DNA from: JAALLB01 sp964502215
GTDB taxonomy: Bacteria > Pseudomonadota > Alphaproteobacteria > Rhizobiales > Rhizobiaceae
Direction: 5' to 3'
DNA: 64,000 nt
NCBI GenBank assembly: GCA_964502215.1
Contig: CAZCUN010000010.1
Coordinates: 7,626 to 71,625 of the forward strand
Shown: piece after piece, positions 8,501 through 17,235 of the stretch
Layout of the letters: every line of letters begins with the position of its first letter
How positions within the stretch are numbered: position 1 is the stretch's first letter
The notes under the pieces: generated by a model
What the model was told of the DNA's origin: nothing
The model's database searches: none
Seen by the model: the letters and a program-made list of their open reading frames with translations, nothing else
Position numbers and translations under genes: made by a program

Positions 8501-9427
8501 ATGAGTAGATTTGATGATATGGAAGTTTTTGCAAAAGTTGTTGTTGTTGGCAGCATGTCTGGCGCGGCGCGTGAAATGGGATATTCTCCTGCCGTTATTT
8601 CCAAACGCTTGCAAAGACTAGAAGAACGCCTTGGGACGCGCTTGCTCAATAGAACAACGAGACAAATTTCTCTTACAGAAGCTGGTGAAGGGTATTACGA
8701 CCGTGTTATTGCAATTCTAGCTGGTGTTGAAGATGCAGAAACCTTTGTAGGGCTTGGTTCTAGCGATGCTCGTGGGCAGTTAAAAATTTCAGGGCCTACC
8801 TCTTTTGGGCGAATGCACATCGCACCTAACCTGATAAAATTTATGAAAGCAAACCCAAACCTTACGCTTAATCTTGATTTGTCTGATCAATATGTCGATA
8901 TCGTTTCAAGTGGAATTGATCTTGCTATTCGCATTGGGGAATTACCTGATTCAACTCTAGTTGCAAGAAAACTTGCACCTGTTCGACGTGTTTTATGTGC
9001 CACACCTAAATATCTGGAAAAGAACGGCACTCCAAAACGCATTGAAGATCTTGACCATCACGCACTTATCGCTCCTCATAATCAAGGGCCTTGGAAACTT
9101 GAAGGCAACGAAGGTACTGTTATTTATCGCCCTAATTCTACCTTGCTAACCAATTCATCAGAAGTTGTGCGGGAAACTGTTGTTGCAGGTCTTGGTATTG
9201 CCCTTCGCTCGACTTGGGATGTGGGAGAAGAATTAAGTGATGGCAGTTTGCAGCGCGTACTGCCAGAATATTCTGCAACCAAAGGCCTTGGAATATATGC
9301 TGTTTACCCAAGTAGGAATTTTCTACCTGCAAAGGTAAGACTTTTCATAGATTATCTGGCAGAACTGTTTGGCCCTACGCCATATTGGGAACAAAAGAAA
9401 GAAGGTTCCAGTGAGCAAACCAATTGA
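8501..9427 (+). CDS. LysR-family transcriptional regulator
   Basis: A winged-helix DNA-binding domain covers about residues 1-60 (SMSGAAREMGYSPAVISKRLQRLEERLGTRLLNRTTRQISLTEAG region), and a substrate-binding domain fills residues 90-295. It most resembles the subgroup whose N-terminus reads 'F..V...GS.S.AAR.LG.S.AVVSK'. The effector is unknown. The last 17 bases overlap the LutA-like gene, so the two are probably co-transcribed. This differs from the usual divergent LysR layout, so its target is not obvious. Confidence 0.88.
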   Translation: MSRFDDMEVFAKVVVVGSMSGAAREMGYSPAVISKRLQRLEERLGTRLLNRTTRQISLTEAGEGYYDRVIAILAGVEDAETFVGLGSSDARGQLKISGPTSFGRMHIAPNLIKFMKANPNLTLNLDLSDQYVDIVSSGIDLAIRIGELPDSTLVARKLAPVRRVLCATPKYLEKNGTPKRIEDLDHHALIAPHNQGPWKLEGNEGTVIYRPNSTLLTNSSEVVRETVVAGLGIALRSTWDVGEELSDGSLQRVLPEYSATKGLGIYAVYPSRNFLPAKVRLFIDYLAELFGPTPYWEQKKEGSSEQTN

Positions 9428-9953
9428 GGTCGGTCTGTTTCTTACCTGTCTGGTTGATACCTTCAGACCTAATGTTGGATTTGCTTCTTTAAAGCTACTT
9501 GAAGATGCAGGGTGTAAAGTTCATATCCCTATTGGCCAAACGTGTTGTGGGCAAACAGCATGGAATTTAAATGATATAGAAGATGCTCAATCAATGGCAA
9601 TTGACGTTATAAAACACTTTGAACAATATGATTATATTGTTGCACCTTCACAGAATTGCACAACTATGTTGCGCGATCATTACACTGTACTTTTTGCAAA
9701 AGACCCAACTTGGAAAACACGCGTCGAAGCTTTCTCAAAAAAGGTCTTTGAAATAACTGATTTTCTCAAAACAGTCATGCATTTGGATTTTGATAGTGAG
9801 ACAAAAACTGATCTGGTTATTGGAAAGGACTTAGCCCCTTTATTGGACATTGCATCCAAATTAAAAAAGCAGGGCAGCGAAAAACAAGTTCGTCATATTA
9901 CTGAAGTCATGGCAAATATGCTTGAAACGCCTAGTATTGGCAGAGGTTCATAA
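9411..9953 (+). CDS. LutA/YkgE-like (Fe-S)-binding protein with internal deletion
   Basis: Residues 1-126 match the first half of LutA-type lactate-utilisation subunits: FLTCLVDTFRPNVGFASLKLLEDAGC, QTCCGQ (C45, C46), APSQNC, and the tail TDFLKTVMHLDFD. Residues 128-180 match the LutA C-terminus (VIGKDLAPLLDIASKL...QVRHITEVMANMLETPSIG). The roughly 65-70 residues that normally join these, with HDSC..LRELG and CCGFGG.F, are absent with the frame intact, giving 180 residues instead of about 245. The GTG at 9411 has GAAGG (9399-9403) upstream. No lutB or lutC is nearby. It is either a degenerating gene or an unusual one-module protein. Confidence 0.72.
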   Translation: MSKPIEVGLFLTCLVDTFRPNVGFASLKLLEDAGCKVHIPIGQTCCGQTAWNLNDIEDAQSMAIDVIKHFEQYDYIVAPSQNCTTMLRDHYTVLFAKDPTWKTRVEAFSKKVFEITDFLKTVMHLDFDSETKTDLVIGKDLAPLLDIASKLKKQGSEKQVRHITEVMANMLETPSIGRGS

Positions 9954-10562
9954 ATGTCACTTCAAAACCGTGTAATGCCTGATATGAGAATTGTTGCTGA
10001 AAAGTGGCGTGGTGACTTTATGGGAAACCGAGGCGGGCGGATTCATGACCCTGAAACCAAAACACTTCTTAGTCGTAAATGGGCGTCAAAACGTTGGATT
10101 ATCTGTGTTACAGAATTCAAACAACGCCAACGTGTTGTAATGGGTAAAAGCTATACAGAATTATTTTTTTTAGACGAAGTAACAGCACTAGCTGCTGGTC
10201 ACCGCCCTTGTTTTGAATGTCGTCGCAAAACTGCAAATGCTTATCTAAATGCATGGATTGAAGCGTTTGGCAAACCTGAAAAGAGCATGGCAGATTCAAT
10301 GGATAAGCAATTGCATCATGAACGTACTGCAAAAAACAGTACACTTTCCAAACAAGCGCTTTTAAGCTTGCCTAATGGCTCGATGGTAAAAACTGGTGAA
10401 ACTTGTTTTGCAAAACGCGATGGCGATTTTTTAAAATGGTCTGGAGACGGATACAAAAAATCTAACTTAACAAGCAGTGACGTTAGCTTATTAACACCGC
10501 CCTCAACGCTTGCTGTATTAAAACAAGGTTATAAACCGCAATGGCATAAGAGCGCACACTAA
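9954..10562 (+). CDS. Conserved hypothetical protein with HxxCxxC motif
   Basis: The 202-residue protein was not assigned to a named family. Centrally it has a striking segment, SYTELFFLDEVTALAAGHRP then CFEC (H83, C86, C89), which looks like a metal-binding or nucleic-acid-binding knuckle. The sequence recalls a family I associate with the rsmE-gshA neighbourhood in rhizobia, but I cannot name a function. GAGG lies 9 bases before its ATG. It starts directly after the LutA-like stop, and its TAA overlaps the rsmE ATG by one base, so it belongs to that operon. No signal peptide or membrane segment. Confidence 0.75.
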   Translation: MSLQNRVMPDMRIVAEKWRGDFMGNRGGRIHDPETKTLLSRKWASKRWIICVTEFKQRQRVVMGKSYTELFFLDEVTALAAGHRPCFECRRKTANAYLNAWIEAFGKPEKSMADSMDKQLHHERTAKNSTLSKQALLSLPNGSMVKTGETCFAKRDGDFLKWSGDGYKKSNLTSSDVSLLTPPSTLAVLKQGYKPQWHKSAH

Positions 10563-11302
10563 TGGCAGTTCATGATTTTAAATCTCAACGCCTATTTGTT
10601 GAAGAAGACATTATCTTGGATGCGCAGTTTGAAGCACGTCGTGAACAAGCCAATTATCTTCTTAATGTTTTGCGCATGAAAGATGGCGATGGCATTTTGA
10701 TCTTTAATGGTCGGGATGGAGAATGGCATGCAAAAATTGAAGTAAAAGGTCGTAAGAAGTGTAATCTTGTTCCGAATGAACAAACCCGCACACAGCCCTC
10801 TTCACCCAGCTTGGTTTATTGCTTTGCGCCTCTAAAACAGGCGCGGCTAGATTATATGATCCAAAAGGCTGTCGAAATGGGTTCAGGTGTTTTGCAGCCC
10901 GTCTTAACTCAATATACGCAAGCAAAGAACATCAACGAAAAGCGTATTCATTCAAATGCGATTGAAGCGGTTGAACAATGCGGCATTCTCACTCTTCCTG
11001 AGATAAGAGAGGCAATCCCTATTCATAAGCTGGCAAGTCAATTAGGTGAAGAATATCATCTAGTAATTTGTGATGAAGCTGCACATGATGAAAACCCAAT
11101 AGAACTATTAAAGCTTAAGTCACCCAAAAAACTTGCTCTGCTAATTGGCCCTGAAGGCGGATTTAGTGATGAAGAGCGCAAACTGTTAAATGAAATACCA
11201 AACATCATAAAACTTGGTCTTGGGCCTAGGATTTTACGTGCTGATACAGCTGCCGTTGCAGCTCTGGCTATTTTGCAAGCGCATGTTGGAGATTGGTATT
11301 AA
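10562..11302 (+). CDS. rsmE: 16S rRNA (uracil-1498-N3)-methyltransferase
   Basis: SPOUT-class methyltransferase that modifies U1498 of 16S rRNA in the 30S subunit. An N-terminal PUA-like domain (about 1-75) is followed by the trefoil-knot domain. The SAM-binding motifs LLIGPEGGFSDEE and LGPRILRADTAAVAAL near the C-terminus are diagnostic. Its 246 residues are normal for the family. It is coupled to the preceding hypothetical by a TAATG overlap, and gshA follows after 110 bases. Confidence 0.93.
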   Translation: MAVHDFKSQRLFVEEDIILDAQFEARREQANYLLNVLRMKDGDGILIFNGRDGEWHAKIEVKGRKKCNLVPNEQTRTQPSSPSLVYCFAPLKQARLDYMIQKAVEMGSGVLQPVLTQYTQAKNINEKRIHSNAIEAVEQCGILTLPEIREAIPIHKLASQLGEEYHLVICDEAAHDENPIELLKLKSPKKLALLIGPEGGFSDEERKLLNEIPNIIKLGLGPRILRADTAAVAALAILQAHVGDWY

Positions 11303-11412
11303 ACCTATCGCACGAAAATAGTGAACAACTGTTATGCATTATTTTATTGCGAACATGCCCCACTTTCGGCTAGCACAATATTAGATAAAAAGACTTTTAA
11401 GAAAGTTCCTTC

Positions 11413-12786
11413 ATGGCGCGCGATACTACTGATAACAGACCTATTGAAAATCACTCTGAACTTGTCGAGTGGTTGTCCGTTGGCTGCAAGCCAAAATCTG
11501 ATTGGCGCATAGGTACGGAGCATGAAAAATTTGGGTTTTGTGCAAAGAACCTTACCCCCGTTCCATATGAAGGCGAAAATGGCATCAAGGCCATTCTCCT
11601 AGCCATGAAAGAAAAGCTTGGTTGGGAAGCGATTGAAGACGAAGGCAATATCATTGGCCTTTATAGCGAAAAAGGGGGTGGTGCGATCTCACTTGAACCA
11701 GGGGGGCAGTTTGAACTATCTGGTGCGCCACTTGAGACCATCCACCAAACTTGTCGCGAGTCTAATCAGCACTTGGCGCAGGTAAAAGAAATTTCACAAG
11801 AAATGGGTATAGGATTTTTAGGACTGGGTGCGTCACCTGTTTGGACATTTGAAGAAACGCCCATGATGCCTAAGAGCCGTTATAATATCATGAAAAACTA
11901 CATGCCAAAGGTGGGCAACCAAGGGCATGACATGATGTTCCGCACTTGTACCATTCAGGTTAATCTTGATTTTTCTGATGAGCGCGACATGGTGCGTAAG
12001 ATGCAAACTTCATTGAAGTTGCAATCTACAGCATCAGCGCTTTTTGCAAATTCACCTTTTACGCATTCAAAGCCAAATGGCTTATTGTCTTGGCGAAGCG
12101 ATATTTGGCGCGATGTTGATAATCAGCGTGGTGGCTATCATCCGTTCATGCTGGAAGATGATTTCAGTTTTGATAAATACGCAGAATGGGGTTTGGACAT
12201 CCCGATGTATTTCATTATTCGCGATGGAAAATACATTGACTGCACCCACATCACATTCCGTCAATTTATGGATGGTGCATTAAAAGGCGAGATTGATGAT
12301 CCTGTTGCCAACATTGGCGACTGGGGCAATCATATGTCGACGCTTTTCCCTGATGTACGTCTGAAACATTTTCTGGAAATGCGCGGAGCAGACGGTGGAC
12401 CATGGCAAGATATCTGCGCACTACCAGCTTTTTGGGTCGGGCTTTTATATTCAGATGACGCACTGACTGCTGCTGAGGAATTGGTAAAAGACTGGACACC
12501 AGACATGGTTGGTAACTTACGCGATGAAGTTCCTGCAAAAGCTCTAAATGCTGAGATTAACGGCAAGAAGCTGATTGATTATGCCAAAGAAGCAATAGAC
12601 ATTTCACGGCAGGGTCTTGTTGAAAGAGCCAATATGAATTTTGAAAATTTCGATGAGAGCATCTTTCTCATACCGTTACAGGATACGATTGCACTGGGCA
12701 AAACACCAGCGGAACGCATGCTTGATAAATATAACGGTGTTTGGGAGAAAGATATCTCAAAGGTATTTAATGAGTATGCCTATTAA
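11413..12786 (+). CDS. gshA: Glutamate-cysteine ligase, plant/alphaproteobacterial type
   Basis: Makes gamma-glutamylcysteine, the first and limiting step of glutathione synthesis. It belongs to the GCS2 type (457 residues) found in plants and alphaproteobacteria rather than the E. coli type. The motif GTEHEKFGF is near residue 35, and LEPGGQFELSG near residue 94 contributes to the active site. Its stop codon overlaps the stop of the opposing PilZ gene in the tetranucleotide TTAA (12783-12786). A glutathione-related demand in the window is the glutaredoxin-type ArsC and perhaps the HCCA isomerase-like protein. Confidence 0.94.
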   Translation: MARDTTDNRPIENHSELVEWLSVGCKPKSDWRIGTEHEKFGFCAKNLTPVPYEGENGIKAILLAMKEKLGWEAIEDEGNIIGLYSEKGGGAISLEPGGQFELSGAPLETIHQTCRESNQHLAQVKEISQEMGIGFLGLGASPVWTFEETPMMPKSRYNIMKNYMPKVGNQGHDMMFRTCTIQVNLDFSDERDMVRKMQTSLKLQSTASALFANSPFTHSKPNGLLSWRSDIWRDVDNQRGGYHPFMLEDDFSFDKYAEWGLDIPMYFIIRDGKYIDCTHITFRQFMDGALKGEIDDPVANIGDWGNHMSTLFPDVRLKHFLEMRGADGGPWQDICALPAFWVGLLYSDDALTAAEELVKDWTPDMVGNLRDEVPAKALNAEINGKKLIDYAKEAIDISRQGLVERANMNFENFDESIFLIPLQDTIALGKTPAERMLDKYNGVWEKDISKVFNEYAY

Positions 12787-13106
12787 GCAATAGCTGAACG
12801 ATAGCGAACGCCCTGCTCTACTTCTGTAAATTCAACCTGAATATTACTACCTTTACGCGCAATAACACGGCACATGGTGCGAATGCTGTCAGGCTCAATG
12901 TAAAGTGTGAAGTTTGATGGTAGACCCATCCAACCACTCATTGTTAGGGTTGCATTTTCTTCTGTGAAGTTTTTAACGCTGCAGTGTACGGGGCTACTGT
13001 CTGCACTAAAAAGAACTCTGCCGACTCTAGGCAGTCGTTTGTTTAATTGGTTTCTATTCCTAGTTGGTTTTTTCTGTGTAATCGTTTCAGTCGCGCCAAT
13101 AATCAT
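12783..13106 (-). CDS. PilZ-domain protein
   Basis: A 107-residue single-domain protein. R24 begins an RLPRVGRVLF stretch; 'SVKNFTEENATLTMSGWMGLPSNFTLYI' and 'CRVIARKGSNIQVEF' follow the PilZ beta-barrel pattern. The canonical c-di-GMP pair RxxxR and (D/N)xSxxG is only partly kept (NFTEENA instead of D.S..G), so nucleotide binding is uncertain. It converges on gshA with overlapping stop codons. The roughly 270 bases upstream are shared with the divergent ABC operon. Confidence 0.7.
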   Translation of the reverse strand: MIIGATETITQKKPTRNRNQLNKRLPRVGRVLFSADSSPVHCSVKNFTEENATLTMSGWMGLPSNFTLYIEPDSIRTMCRVIARKGSNIQVEFTEVEQGVRYRSAIA

Positions 13107-13334
13107 TAATTAAACCTGCTTGCCCATCATAATTGTGTAGATCATTTCTACCCTCTAAAAATAATACGAATAGGGTTAATGTAGAATTAAATGCCAAGAA
13201 TTATTCAAACAATTAAAGAAAACAGGGCTCTATTAGTGATTATAAGCATGTGTGAACCAGCATTTATTTGACTTTTTGATGTTAAAATTCGTTTAGCAAA
13301 AAAATGACTAATTTGATTCATTGTTGAGAAACTT

Positions 13335-13349
13335 AACAATGGCATTGTT
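13335..13349. promoter_or_regulatory. 15-base palindrome upstream of the ABC operon
   Basis: AACAATG-G-CATTGTT is a perfect palindrome 31 bases before the ABC ATPase start. It shares its left part with a second inverted repeat (TTGTTGAG / CTTAACAA, 13321-13339), and a T run follows at 13348-13353. It may be an operator or a weak attenuator pair. Otherwise I see no gene or RNA in 13107-13380. Confidence 0.35.
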
Positions 13350-13380
13350 TTTTGAACATTAACTCAGGGTCAAAATATCA

Positions 13381-14151
13381 ATGAGCAACACCGCATTAGA
13401 AGTTTCAAACCTGTCAAAAACCTTTGATAGGCCAGCCGTTAATAACTTATCTTTTTCTGTTAATGGGGGTGAGTTTTATTCGCTTCTTGGACCTAATGGC
13501 GCTGGAAAGACAACTTCGCTTCGAATGGTTGCGGGTCTTCTTCAAGCAGATAGCGGCAGTATTAATGTTTTTGGTGAAAGCGCTTTAACAAACCCTATTG
13601 GCGTTAAACGCATGATGGCTTGGGTACCTGATGAACCGATGATCTATGATCGTCTAACCCCTCTAGAGTATCTTGAATTTGTTGCAGGTCTTTGGGAAGT
13701 CGAAAGCGCACAGGCACGTAGGAACTCTGAAGAACTTCTCGATTGGTTAGCTTTAGCACCCCATGCGCATGAAAGATGTGAAGGGTTTTCAAAAGGTATG
13801 CGCCAAAAGGTGGCTCTTGCAGGAGCGCTTGTGCATGATCCTCGTCTTATTATTTTAGATGAACCTCTTACTGGTCTTGATGCAGGATCAGCGCGTCTTG
13901 TTAAAGATGTGCTTTTGGCGCGTATTGAAAAAGGGTGCTCGGTGATCATGACAACCCATATTCTTGAAGTTGCAGAACGTATGGCAGAACGCATTGGTGT
14001 TATCTCAAAGGGACGTTTAATCGCGGAGGGTAGCCTTGAAAGTTTACGTAACCAAACAGGCGATAAAGCAAATAGCCTTGAAGAGATTTTCCTTGAATTG
14101 GTTGAAGATGACAATGAAATGAGCAATCAACTTTCAGGACAAGCCGCATGA
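13381..14151 (+). CDS. ABC transporter ATP-binding protein
   Basis: A single nucleotide-binding domain of 256 residues: Walker A GPNGAGKTT near residue 39, signature FSKGMRQ near residue 138, Walker B RLIILDEPLTGLD near residue 160, and the H-loop in MTTHILE. The pattern fits the ABC-2/DrrA-like export class. It overlaps the permease gene by ATGA (14148-14151). The substrate cannot be read from the sequence. Confidence 0.9.
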   Translation: MSNTALEVSNLSKTFDRPAVNNLSFSVNGGEFYSLLGPNGAGKTTSLRMVAGLLQADSGSINVFGESALTNPIGVKRMMAWVPDEPMIYDRLTPLEYLEFVAGLWEVESAQARRNSEELLDWLALAPHAHERCEGFSKGMRQKVALAGALVHDPRLIILDEPLTGLDAGSARLVKDVLLARIEKGCSVIMTTHILEVAERMAERIGVISKGRLIAEGSLESLRNQTGDKANSLEEIFLELVEDDNEMSNQLSGQAA

Positions 14152-15695
14152 GTTTTGCAAATCCAACAGTCGGGTCTTTAAGCTGGTTTGCTAGGCACGA
14201 GTTTAATCTATCTTGGCGGGACTTTGTTCGCATGATGAGTGCGGGGAAACCTGGTCGCGAAAAAGCTGTGATGATATTTATTGGCATTGCCGTCTTAGTT
14301 ATTCATGCGATTGCCTATGCGATTATTGTTCCAAAAATTCAAAATGGCCTTGTGATTGATAAGAGCTTGATGGCAATTGTCAGCGGCAGCATTATATTGA
14401 CGCTTTCACTTATGATGTCGCAAGCACTTGAATTAGTAACGCGGGTTTTTTATTCGCGTTCAGACTTGGATTTAATTCTATCCTCTCCAACGTCAGCCAA
14501 GAAAGTTTTCGCCATTCGCATTGGAGCGATTGCAACCTCTACCGCAATGTTATCCTTATTGTTGTTTGGCGCAGCTATTAACATCCTTGCAATATTTGAT
14601 AATATTTTATGGTTATCAGCTTACTTGGTTGTCTTAGCATGCGGTGCGCTTTCAACAGCTGCATCCCTTGGCATTACCGTTTTGATGTTCAAAACATTAG
14701 GTGCGAAACGAACCCGTTTAATCTCACAAATCATTGCTGCAATTGTTGGTGCTGGCTTTATTATTGGCGTTCAACTAGCCGCAATTTCATCGCTAGGAAC
14801 ATTATCGAGATTTGAGTTTCTTTCTTCACAAATGGTTGCCAACCTTGTCCCGGCGCTTGATAGTTTTTTATGGACGCCTGCCTATGCGGTGATGGGATAT
14901 TTGGGTTCTTTATTGTTAGTACTTGGGGCTTGTTTTGGGCTTTTGCTGCTTTCCATCTTTGGTTTTGCAGGGAAGTTTGGTGAGTATGTTATTACTGCTG
15001 CTGGCGTTAGTCAGACAAAACAAATCAGTAAGCCAAAAAAATCAAACTTCAAGATGCGTAGCATTGCTTCTACTTTGAGGCACAAAGAATGGCGCTTATT
15101 ACTTCGTGACCATTGGTTGTTATCACAAACCTTAATGCAGATTTTATATCTAATACCGCCAGCCTTCATGCTATGGCAAAATTTTGGTGAGGCAAGCTCG
15201 ATTGGTATAGTCGTTATTCCTGTTCTTGTTATGGCTACTGGCCAACTTTCTGGTGGCCTTGCTTGGCTTGCTATTTCTGGAGAAGATGCCCCACAACTGG
15301 TTGAGACTGCTCCTGTAGCAAAAGGGGCTGTAATCAGAGCTAAGACAGAAGCGGTACTTGGTGCTATTGGCATTATTGCATTACCTATCATTATATTGAT
15401 GGCGATAATGGATTTAAAAATGGCAGTGATTGCAGCTATCGGCATTGCTTGCGCGACTATCTCTGCAACCATGATACAGCTTTGGTTTAGAAGTCAGGCA
15501 AAGCGGTCAAATTTCCGTCGTCGTCAAACTTCATCAAAAGTTGCAACTTTATCTGAAGCATTTTCTTCGATTATGTGGGCAGGCTGTGCGGCTATGTTTG
15601 CTGGTGGCTTATGGCAGTTTGCAATTGTTGCAGCGCTTCTTGCACTGGGTGTTCTGTGGATAGCTAGAAGTTTTCGCCCACAACAAGAAATTTGA
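14148..15695 (+). CDS. ABC transporter permease, large membrane protein
   Basis: The 515 residues contain about ten hydrophobic segments in two groups, separated by a basic cytoplasmic stretch (about 285-310, KQISKPKKSNFKMRS). There is no signal peptide. The near-100% overlap of operon boundaries with the ATPase (ATGA) makes it the cognate membrane partner. The gene is much longer than typical 250-370-residue ABC-2 permeases, and I do not recognise its exact family or cargo. Confidence 0.8.
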   Translation: MSFANPTVGSLSWFARHEFNLSWRDFVRMMSAGKPGREKAVMIFIGIAVLVIHAIAYAIIVPKIQNGLVIDKSLMAIVSGSIILTLSLMMSQALELVTRVFYSRSDLDLILSSPTSAKKVFAIRIGAIATSTAMLSLLLFGAAINILAIFDNILWLSAYLVVLACGALSTAASLGITVLMFKTLGAKRTRLISQIIAAIVGAGFIIGVQLAAISSLGTLSRFEFLSSQMVANLVPALDSFLWTPAYAVMGYLGSLLLVLGACFGLLLLSIFGFAGKFGEYVITAAGVSQTKQISKPKKSNFKMRSIASTLRHKEWRLLLRDHWLLSQTLMQILYLIPPAFMLWQNFGEASSIGIVVIPVLVMATGQLSGGLAWLAISGEDAPQLVETAPVAKGAVIRAKTEAVLGAIGIIALPIIILMAIMDLKMAVIAAIGIACATISATMIQLWFRSQAKRSNFRRRQTSSKVATLSEAFSSIMWAGCAAMFAGGLWQFAIVAALLALGVLWIARSFRPQQEI

Positions 15696-15705
15696 TTGAT
15701 TACGT

Positions 15706-15738
15706 TTCATCCAATCTTTGCTAAAAGAGTTGGATGAA
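15706..15738 (+). promoter_or_regulatory. Long hairpin burying the xseA start codon
   Basis: TTCATCCAATCTTT (15706-15719) can pair with AAAGA plus TTGGATGAA (15724-15738) over 14 base pairs, with a 4-base loop (GCTA) and one bulged G at 15729. The xseA ATG (15734-15736) and the weak Shine-Dalgarno AAAGAG are inside the stem. There is no T tract, so termination is unlikely. The structure suggests translational control or mRNA stability control. Confidence 0.55.
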
Positions 15739-17227
15739 CACTTATTCGGACACAGGTAACGCCAAATCTAACCAGACTGAATATACAGTCACAGAAATTT
15801 CTTCATCGCTCAAAAAGACGGTTGAAGAGAGATTTGGCTACGTGCGTATTCGTGGTGAAATTACTGGCTTTCGTGGCGCGCATTCTTCTGGGCATTGTTA
15901 TTTCGCACTCAAAGATGACCGTGCAAGAATTGAAGCTGTAATCTGGAAAGGTGTTGCAAATAGACTTAAGCATTTTCCAGAAGAAGGCCTTGAGGTTATT
16001 GCTTCAGGTAAACTTACAACTTATCCAGGATCATCTAAATATCAGGTTGTAATTGATAATCTTGAGCCAGCAGGTGCTGGTGCTTTGATGGCGCTTTTAC
16101 AAGAGCGAAAAGCTAAGCTAGAAGCTGAGGGGCTTTTTGCACAAGAGCGTAAGCAACTGCTTCCCTATATGCCACAAAAAATTGGCGTTATTACATCTCC
16201 AACTGGTGCAGTAATTCGCGATGTTCTGCATCGTATTTCTGATCGGTTTCCTCTTCATGTAATAGTCTGGCCTGTTCGGGTGCAGGGTGAAACGACAGGT
16301 GTTGAAGTTAGCAATGCTATCAATGGTTTTAATGCCATGGAAGATAAGCCTGACCTTATTATTGTGGCGCGTGGTGGTGGCTCTATTGAAGACCTTTGGG
16401 GGTTTAATGATGAGATTGTTGTACGTGCTGCTGCCAATTCAGACATTCCGCTTATCTCTGCTGTTGGTCATGAAACCGACTGGACGCTGATTGATCTTGC
16501 TGCAGATGTTCGTGCACCAACACCAACAGGTGCCGCAGAACTTGCTATTCCAGTTAAAGCAGAACTAGAGGCAACAGTTGTAAGTTTTAAAGCAAGGTTG
16601 CAAACTGCCCTAACCAGACAATTTGAAAAAGCGCGAAGTACACTTTTAGCAGCAGAACGCGGCCTTGCTTCTCCTGATATGTTGCTGGCTTTGCCTAGGC
16701 GTCGTTTAGATGAGGCTACTGGGCGTCTTGGTCGTGGACTTGATTTGGCAACCCGGCGTAAGCGAACAAATTATGAAAGCATTGCTGGTCGTTTATCGCA
16801 TCGTGGATTACACGCCTCAATTGAACGCAATAAAGACAGATTACAAGCGTTAGGCAGACGCGCAAGTACGGCTCATTTAAATAAAGTTCAGTCCACAAAT
16901 AGACTTATAACAGAACTTGAAAGGCGTAATCTTAGCGCATTTCAATCTGCTGTTTTCAAAACAAAAGCGCGCTATGATCAAGCAAACCGCTTACTTGGAA
17001 GCTTGTCTTATAAAAGCGTTTTAGAACGCGGGTTTGCCGTCGTTAGAAATGCAAAAGATGCGCCTATTGCATCCGTCAGTAATATAAAATCTGGCGACGC
17101 TTTTAGTTTAGAATTAAAAGATGGACGCATTGCGGGCGTTGCTACTGGTGGCGATTTAAAACCACCAGCTGCCAAGAAACCTGCACAGCACCCAAAAGAT
17201 AAAACCTCGCAAGGTGACCTTTTTTAA
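15734..17227 (+). CDS. xseA: Exodeoxyribonuclease VII large subunit
   Basis: Degrades single-stranded DNA and works in repair as a complex with XseB. An N-terminal OB fold (about 14-110, VTEISSSLKKTVEERFGYVRIRGEI region) leads to the catalytic core with GVITSPTGAVIRDVLHR and VARGGGSIEDLWGFNDE near residues 212-228, then a long coiled coil. The 497 residues end in a basic tail. The small subunit gene xseB is not in the window. The start codon is in a stable hairpin. Confidence 0.94.
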   Translation: MNTYSDTGNAKSNQTEYTVTEISSSLKKTVEERFGYVRIRGEITGFRGAHSSGHCYFALKDDRARIEAVIWKGVANRLKHFPEEGLEVIASGKLTTYPGSSKYQVVIDNLEPAGAGALMALLQERKAKLEAEGLFAQERKQLLPYMPQKIGVITSPTGAVIRDVLHRISDRFPLHVIVWPVRVQGETTGVEVSNAINGFNAMEDKPDLIIVARGGGSIEDLWGFNDEIVVRAAANSDIPLISAVGHETDWTLIDLAADVRAPTPTGAAELAIPVKAELEATVVSFKARLQTALTRQFEKARSTLLAAERGLASPDMLLALPRRRLDEATGRLGRGLDLATRRKRTNYESIAGRLSHRGLHASIERNKDRLQALGRRASTAHLNKVQSTNRLITELERRNLSAFQSAVFKTKARYDQANRLLGSLSYKSVLERGFAVVRNAKDAPIASVSNIKSGDAFSLELKDGRIAGVATGGDLKPPAAKKPAQHPKDKTSQGDLF

Positions 17228-17235
17228 GGTCGGAT

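Noticed and set aside
9369..9410. Upstream TTG extension of the LutA-like gene
   Set aside because: The LutA-type similarity starts at the GTG at 9411, which has a good ribosome site; the extension runs through the LysR gene.
13644..14126. Minus-strand open frame of 160 codons opposite the ABC ATPase
   Set aside because: Overlaps the Walker B and signature region of a clear ABC protein; it is a shadow frame.
17216..17231. Short inverted repeat GACCTT/AAGGTC at the xseA stop
   Set aside because: Six pairs with the T residues in the loop rather than after the stem; not convincing as a terminator.
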